From: JBCCIM01 sp045106435
Lineage (GTDB): Bacteria; Bacteroidota; Rhodothermia; Rhodothermales; JAHQVL01
Length of the DNA: 28,124 bases
Reading direction: 5' to 3'
Assembly: GCA_045106435.1 (NCBI GenBank)
Contig: JBGCEN010000403.1
Coordinates: forward strand, 1-28,124
Made by a program: the position numbers and the translations under genes
Notes under the pieces: model-generated
What the model was told of the DNA's origin: nothing
Databases searched by the model: none
Seen by the model: the letters and a program-made list of their open reading frames with translations, nothing else
Shown: positions 24,201 to 28,124 of the stretch, piece by piece
Layout of the letters: each line of letters begins with the position of its first letter
How positions within the stretch are numbered: position 1 is the first letter of the stretch

Positions 24201-27200
24201 ATCAAACAAATCACTATTAAAATTGCCTTCCAGGCTAAAGGTCAGATCTGCGTCTGCGTCCTCCACATCGGTGAAATAATCAAACAGATTAAACGTGATG
24301 GAGGGTGCGTCTTCGTTTACTTCGATGTCTTCAATCGTTAGCGAGGTTGGCTTGTCGTTGTCGCCTTGAATGGTAATCAGGAAGTCGTAGCTTGCGCTAT
24401 TGGCACCGCCCCCGTTGTCTGTGAGTGTAATGGAGACAGATGATTGCCCATCAACTTGAGGCGCCGGCGTAAAGGTTAGCGTTCCGCTGTTTCCGCTTCT
24501 TGTCAGCGTAGGCTGCGCACTAAACAGCGAAGGGTTACTGACGTTGACGCTTGACGTAATGGTTTGGCCGGCTTCGTCCGGTGGGCCGGCAACCAGGTTT
24601 TGTGCCCAGCCGGAAATCGTCTGTGGGCCCGGATCTTCATCAAGCGTAATGTCTGGTCCGGGTGTCATGCTTGGTGGATCATTCACCGGGGTCAATGTAA
24701 CTTTGAATGTTGCTGATGCCGATAATCCTCCCGGGTCCGAAGCCTGTACAGTAACATCCGATGAACCGTTTGCATCCTCTGCATAAATTAGTTCTAGTTT
24801 GCCAGTTTCTGCATTGACTATCAGATTTTCGAACAGCGCTGCATTGGTGGTATTTGTGACTGAGTAGGTCAGAGCATCATCTGAATCGTCCGGGTCTTCA
24901 AAAGAAGCAAACAAATCAACCAATTGTAGTGGACCATCTTCTGTAGCAATAATATCATTGATATTTCCCGCAACAGGCGGGTCATTGCTTTCTTTAATGC
25001 TAATCGTAATGGTCGCAATATTGGAGTCTTCCGTGCCATCCGTTGCATAATAGGTGATGGTATCTGTGATGTTTTCAGACCCGTCGTGGACGTAGAAAAG
25101 TGTGCCGTTGCCAAGTAATGAGAAGCTGGTGCTATTCTGTGGCGGCTGTACGATAACTGCAGTCAGGACATCTCCGTCAGGATCGAGGTCATTATCCAGT
25201 ACACCTGGAGGAGAGCCTCCCGGAGTTGCTGTTAAAGAAGCACCCTCAAGAACTGTATACGCATCATCGATTGCAACCGGGGGGTCGTTTTGGGCTGAAA
25301 TATCAATCAGAAAAACAATTTCGGGACTGACATCTATGCCACCGTTGGCTGTACCACCATTGTCTTGTAGCGTCGTTGTTATAGATGCTTGCCCAGATAC
25401 CTCTGCTTTGGCTGTAAAAGATAAAACACCCGTTGGGCTGATGGTTGGCTGAACGTCAAACAGCGTAGGGTCAGATACAATCAGGTTGAATGTAACACCC
25501 TGGTTCAACTCATTGGTCGGTCCCGGAGATATATTGGTTGCCCATGGCGCCGCATAGGGTGCTGAATCTTCGGGGATGATCACATTACCTCCTGAAGTGA
25601 AGGTTGGTGCATCGTTTACCGGGAGGACCTCAACCGTAAAAGATTCCTCAACAAAAAGCCCTCCGCTATCTGTTGCCCGCACGGTTAATACAGAGGTCCC
25701 GCTCGCATTTTGTGCAAAAGGCAGCGTCAAAATACCATCAGAAGAACCAATGGGCGGAATGGTCTCAAAAAGAGCTGCATTGGTATTTGTGATGAGCGCA
25801 TAGGACAATTGCGTGTCATTGTCTTCAATATCATCAAATGCACTAAAAAGATCGATCAGTTGATTGGCTGCATCCTCTACAACTTGAACATTCGCGATAC
25901 TGGATGACGTAGGCTCGTCGTTTTGCCCATTAATGGTAATGGTAAAAGTTTGCGATGGGCTCTGGTTGTCGCCTCCATTAGACGTTCCTCCATTGTCCGT
26001 TAACGTGACCGTTATAGTGGCTACACCGCTTGCATTGGCTGCGGGATGATAGGTGAGCGTACCTGTACTGGAGATGTTGGGGCCTGATTGGAAGAGGCCA
26101 GCGTTATCTGCCGTAACATCAAAGGTTAGCGTTTGGGAAGCCTCATTGGCCGGGCCGGCGCTAATGCCCGTTGCCCACCCTACATCGGTTTGAAATGCCG
26201 CATCCTCTGAGACAACACGATCTGCTCCTTTTGTAAAGGACGGTTCGTCGTTCACTGCATTCAGCGTCACAGTAAACGTTTCGTCTACAAACTCTCCTTG
26301 CGTGTCTGTAACGCGGATTGTGATAACGGAAGAACCATTGGCATCAGGCGCATAATCCAGCGTGTAGGTGCCGGCTGCAGCATTAATCGTGGAACTGGTG
26401 AAAATAGCACTATTGGAATTACTCAATTCCTGGTAGGTGAGGCTGGCATCGCTGTCTTCAACATCATCAAAGGAAGAAAATAAATTGATTACACGATTGC
26501 CGGCATCTTCCAGGTCAGTTTGATTACCGATACCAGAGGTTGTGGGGCGATCATTTACGCCATCGATGGTGATCGTGAATGTTTGCGACGGACTTTCGTT
26601 ATCGCCTCCATTGGCTGTACCTCCATCGTCCATTATAGAAACGGTAACCGTGGATGTACCCGATGCGTTAAGTGCCGGCGTGAAAGAAAGGGTACCCGTG
26701 GATGTTATCGTTGGCTGAACAGAAAACAGGTTTGTGTTGGTAGGGGAGAGGTTGAACGTTAACGTTTGTCCAGATTCGTTGGCGCCGGCACTGATGCCCG
26801 TAGCCCAGTTGCTCTGAGAAAAAGAACCAGAGTCTTCGTCGACGTTGATGTTGCCTCCTTTGGTAAAGGCGGGCTCATCGTTTACGTCGTTAATCGTAAT
26901 GGTAAAGTTCTGCGCAATGCTTTGGTCTACACCACCGTTTAGCGTGCCTCCGTCGTCGCTCAATACAAGCGTGATGACTGCAGACCCAAAAAGATCAGGT
27001 GCGAGGGTGTAGGAAAGTGTACCGAGCGACGATACCGTGGGTGCTACACTGAAAAGTCCCGGATTGGTATTAGCGGTTACTGCAAAGGTAAGGGCCTGTG
27101 CCGATTCATTGGCCGGGCCGGCGCTGATTGCTGTTGCCAGATTGAGTACTGTTTGAGCACCCGTATCTTCATTGGCTGTGGGAGGCGTGCTTACGTTGAA

Positions 27201-27641
27201 TGTGGGGATATCATTGACTGATGTAACAGTCACTAGGAAAGTCTCGTCTGTAAATTCTGCGCCGGTGTCTGTGGCGCGCACTGTTATTTCTGCCGTACCA
27301 AACTCATTGGGGCTCAGGGAAACGACGAGGATTCCCAGGGCTCCATCAATCGTCGTTGTAATGAGCGTCGGATTGTTATTGCTGACAATCGTATACGTCA
27401 GATCTGTATCCAGATCAATATCATCCTCAAATACATCAAAGAGATTGATCACCTGATCTGCAGCATCTTCGAAAACGCTGATGTCTGCAATTCCGTTTGA
27501 TGTAGGTGGATCCAGGTCGCCCTCGAATGCTGCTGCTTCTGCAGATACGGCAAAAAAGAAAAGCGCAATGAACAACATGGCCGCCCTGTAAGGGAGCATA
27601 TTGGTATACTGCGATATATAGGTATACAAGGTCATTTGCAC
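21282..27641 (-). CDS. Giant type IX-secreted repeat protein with seven HAF units
   Basis: A 2,119-residue secreted protein. The GTG at 27641 follows an AAGG site; ATG 27635 and ATG 27599 are alternatives, the last giving the tightest signal peptide (MLPYRAAMLFIALFFFAVSAEA). Residues about 45-1500 are a long chain of cadherin/tandem-95-like beta domains of about 95-110 residues. Two types alternate: one with VEDAxxxxINLFxxFxD, one with EDSxxxxxxWATxISAGPANE and DNGGTxNGG. Others have ND-D-DGD linkers (about 790-900, 1310-1400, 1503-1590). Residues about 1592-1935 hold seven HAF units (AYNISNAGEVVG, AYSINNAAQIVG and others), a count suggesting a seven-bladed propeller. Another tandem-95 unit precedes the C-terminal sorting tail (NYPNPFNPQTTITFGL, YNLLGQRV, GGVYIYRL). 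A role in adhesion or surface structure is inferred. It starts 12 bp after the fibronectin III gene. Confidence 0.9.
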   Translation of the reverse strand: MQMTLYTYISQYTNMLPYRAAMLFIALFFFAVSAEAAAFEGDLDPPTSNGIADISVFEDAADQVINLFDVFEDDIDLDTDLTYTIVSNNNPTLITTTIDGALGILVVSLSPNEFGTAEITVRATDTGAEFTDETFLVTVTSVNDIPTFNVSTPPTANEDTGAQTVLNLATAISAGPANESAQALTFAVTANTNPGLFSVAPTVSSLGTLSYTLAPDLFGSAVITLVLSDDGGTLNGGVDQSIAQNFTITINDVNDEPAFTKGGNINVDEDSGSFSQSNWATGISAGANESGQTLTFNLSPTNTNLFSVQPTITSTGTLSFTPALNASGTSTVTVSIMDDGGTANGGDNESPSQTFTITIDGVNDRPTTSGIGNQTDLEDAGNRVINLFSSFDDVEDSDASLTYQELSNSNSAIFTSSTINAAAGTYTLDYAPDANGSSVITIRVTDTQGEFVDETFTVTLNAVNDEPSFTKGADRVVSEDAAFQTDVGWATGISAGPANEASQTLTFDVTADNAGLFQSGPNISSTGTLTYHPAANASGVATITVTLTDNGGTSNGGDNQSPSQTFTITINGQNDEPTSSSIANVQVVEDAANQLIDLFSAFDDIEDNDTQLSYALITNTNAALFETIPPIGSSDGILTLPFAQNASGTSVLTVRATDSGGLFVEESFTVEVLPVNDAPTFTSGGNVIIPEDSAPYAAPWATNISPGPTNELNQGVTFNLIVSDPTLFDVQPTISPTGVLSFTAKAEVSGQASITTTLQDNGGTANGGIDVSPEIVFLIDISAQNDPPVAIDDAYTVLEGASLTATPGGSPPGVLDNDLDPDGDVLTAVIVQPPQNSTSFSLLGNGTLFYVHDGSENITDTITYYATDGTEDSNIATITISIKESNDPPVAGNINDIIATEDGPLQLVDLFASFEDPDDSDDALTYSVTNTTNAALFENLIVNAETGKLELIYAEDANGSSDVTVQASDPGGLSASATFKVTLTPVNDPPSMTPGPDITLDEDPGPQTISGWAQNLVAGPPDEAGQTITSSVNVSNPSLFSAQPTLTRSGNSGTLTFTPAPQVDGQSSVSITLTDNGGGANSASYDFLITIQGDNDKPTSLTIEDIEVNEDAPSITFNLFDYFTDVEDADADLTFSLEGNFNSDLFDVLSIEGTPKILTINYAADAFGETTIGIRATDSGGLFAQEDVNIKINPVNDAPSFTAGDDVAVGQNTPEFSAAWAEDISIGPENESSQEAFFTVTITNGQETLFAEQPAISSTGELTFTPAIGDQVFGDANVSVILSDNGGNENGGVSQSAVSTFTISIRRLNTAPVGNADTYIVDQGQILQVNAPNGVLANDTDAENDNLTVRLIAEPVNAASFTLNADGSFTYRHNNSSSTNDAFTYVANDGFDDSDITTVAISIQPSGTLALSEIIVLEDAEPSVINIRSALSLFDDGYEFTISNVSNPTVFTTTEIDTLAGILTVTYAPNQNGEANINLVATPTVGDPVFATQKFTIIALNDEPIAVDDIAATIQNRAIEINVISNDVDFDNDDLTIFRITNPAEGSVQAQPNGNLLYTPENDFTGVTSFTYSIRDDSLASAEGIVTITVFSGRFVVSEMGLANSTTSAAYNISNAGEVVGATTTTGGTIQAFSSNQEISFDTASEALDANDFGQIVGATSFPGTGNGGPVFQATLWDTSGVNNLGSFDGRSSKAYSINNAAQIVGISTKENSEVLHALIWNNGGLQELEAAETEESQAFDINEQGLIAGYTGGSAILWRDAKIERRLIGAEGRAYAINASGQTAGSIDDGLVKAMFWNDNGISTILHMDGSSFSEAYGINNATWVVGTYLPVSSGKTSTTRARQSDLLSGDILAQFAQKNNGKSAGSPTDQAQQINNDMRAFLWQGDTIVDLNEFIDAASGWTLLEARAINNAAQITGIGLLNGERQAFLLSPTLNKTPTATADMISLTALEPITVNVVANDIDQDGDSLRVVSVTQGQFGQVTLEDNFDVTYHPGSDFTNADSFTYTVTDGKGGLAEGTVDILIDAAGLPQQFTLEQNYPNPFNPQTTITFGLPERSDVRIDIYNLLGQRVTTLVDGMKAAGTHTVVFKADNLPGGVYIYRLKTTQYEKSRQLILLK

Positions 27642-27653
27642 TGCTGCCTTGAC

Positions 27654-28124
27654 TTATTGACTTTCTGTTGTTGTTATACAGGCCGGCTGGCTTGGTCTGC
27701 TTTCATTTCCTGATGTGTCGATTGCAAGGATTTGATAACACTGCCCTGAGGCATCCGTTACATCTTGCCAGCGATTGTCTGTGATGAGCTCTTCATTCAG
27801 GGCCTCGAAAACACCCGTTAGTGAAGAGGATCGATATACTTTATAGCCGGCCATGTCGAAGGCTGATACAGGCTCCCATTGCAGGGCCACCTGCCCTTCG
27901 GCTTGTGCGCTAAGTTTCACGTTGCGGACACTCCGGGGGGGAGCAAAATCTCGCATACTAATTTTGTACGAGGCAGACTGCGCGCTCTCGTTTCCTGCTG
28001 AATCTGCAGCCGTAACCCAGTATTCATAATTGGTACCTGATACCACATGCTCATCTTCGAATCTGCGCGCATAGCCGGGCATAGGTGTAGCCTTTAACCT
28101 GCTGGATCCAGACTCCCGACGATA
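27654..28124 (-). CDS. Fibronectin type III protein, 3' part only
   Basis: The last 157 codons of a gene whose 5' end is beyond the right edge; the frame is open to base 28124. Two fibronectin III-like modules are seen. One ends with EYWVTAADSAGNESAQS. The second, about 85 residues, runs from VRNVKLSAQAEGQVALQWEPV through GYKVYRSSSL to CYQILAIDTSGNESRPS. These beta-sandwich modules are common spacers in secreted proteins. The C-terminus (TTTESQ) lacks the type IX sorting tail seen in the next gene, so it may be carried or anchored differently. The giant gene begins 12 bp downstream, suggesting an operon and possibly a joint surface assembly. Confidence 0.85.
   Translation of the reverse strand, partial: YRRESGSSRLKATPMPGYARRFEDEHVVSGTNYEYWVTAADSAGNESAQSASYKISMRDFAPPRSVRNVKLSAQAEGQVALQWEPVSAFDMAGYKVYRSSSLTGVFEALNEELITDNRWQDVTDASGQCYQILAIDTSGNESRPSQPACITTTESQ

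Overview
The window looks like a chromosomal segment from a Bacteroidota/Rhodothermota-type bacterium, probably a marine Rhodothermales-like lineage. The clues are a giant secreted protein ending in a type IX-style sorting tail (NYPNPFNP ... GVYIYRL ... LILLK), many lipoproteins, few clear Shine-Dalgarno sites, and a base composition near half GC. I see no rRNA, tRNA, CRISPR array, phage or insertion sequence. The first base lies inside a microsatellite, so the left edge may be a contig end.

Layout, left to right. (1) An octamer array runs into the start of a secreted DUF1028 protein with TPR-like repeats; a strong bidirectional terminator separates it from a small convergent cysteine-rich lipoprotein. 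(2) A minus-strand block reads HD phosphohydrolase, HDAC-like deacetylase, tryptophanase, Cys-type sulfatase lipoprotein, with genes overlapping or tightly packed. (3) Divergent from it are a DUF7033-type polysaccharide deacetylase and an overlapping L-2-amino-thiazoline-4-carboxylate (ATC) hydrolase-like gene. (4) After a palindrome-rich gap come an AhpD/CMD-family gene with a disrupted 5' end and an MFS transporter. (5) Two paralogous lipoproteins each combine a DUF3857-like region, a transglutaminase-like region without a recognisable catalytic triad, and a C-terminal SPOR domain. (6) A minus-strand lipase, an OxyR and a SEC59/DGK1/VTE5-type kinase follow, then hemE on the plus strand. (7) The right end holds a 2.1-thousand-residue surface protein (cadherin/tandem-95-like repeats, seven HAF units, sorting tail) preceded by the 3' part of a fibronectin III protein that runs off the window.

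The most unusual signals are not genes. Several gaps just downstream of stop codons hold short arrays with the same 7-bp period but unrelated unit sequences, including a perfect CCCTAAA (telomere-like) array. The hexamer GCCGGC occurs about 60 times, several-fold above chance, and sequences one base away are far rarer. Both suggest genome-wide sequence habits comparable in style to cyanobacterial STRR and HIP1 elements.
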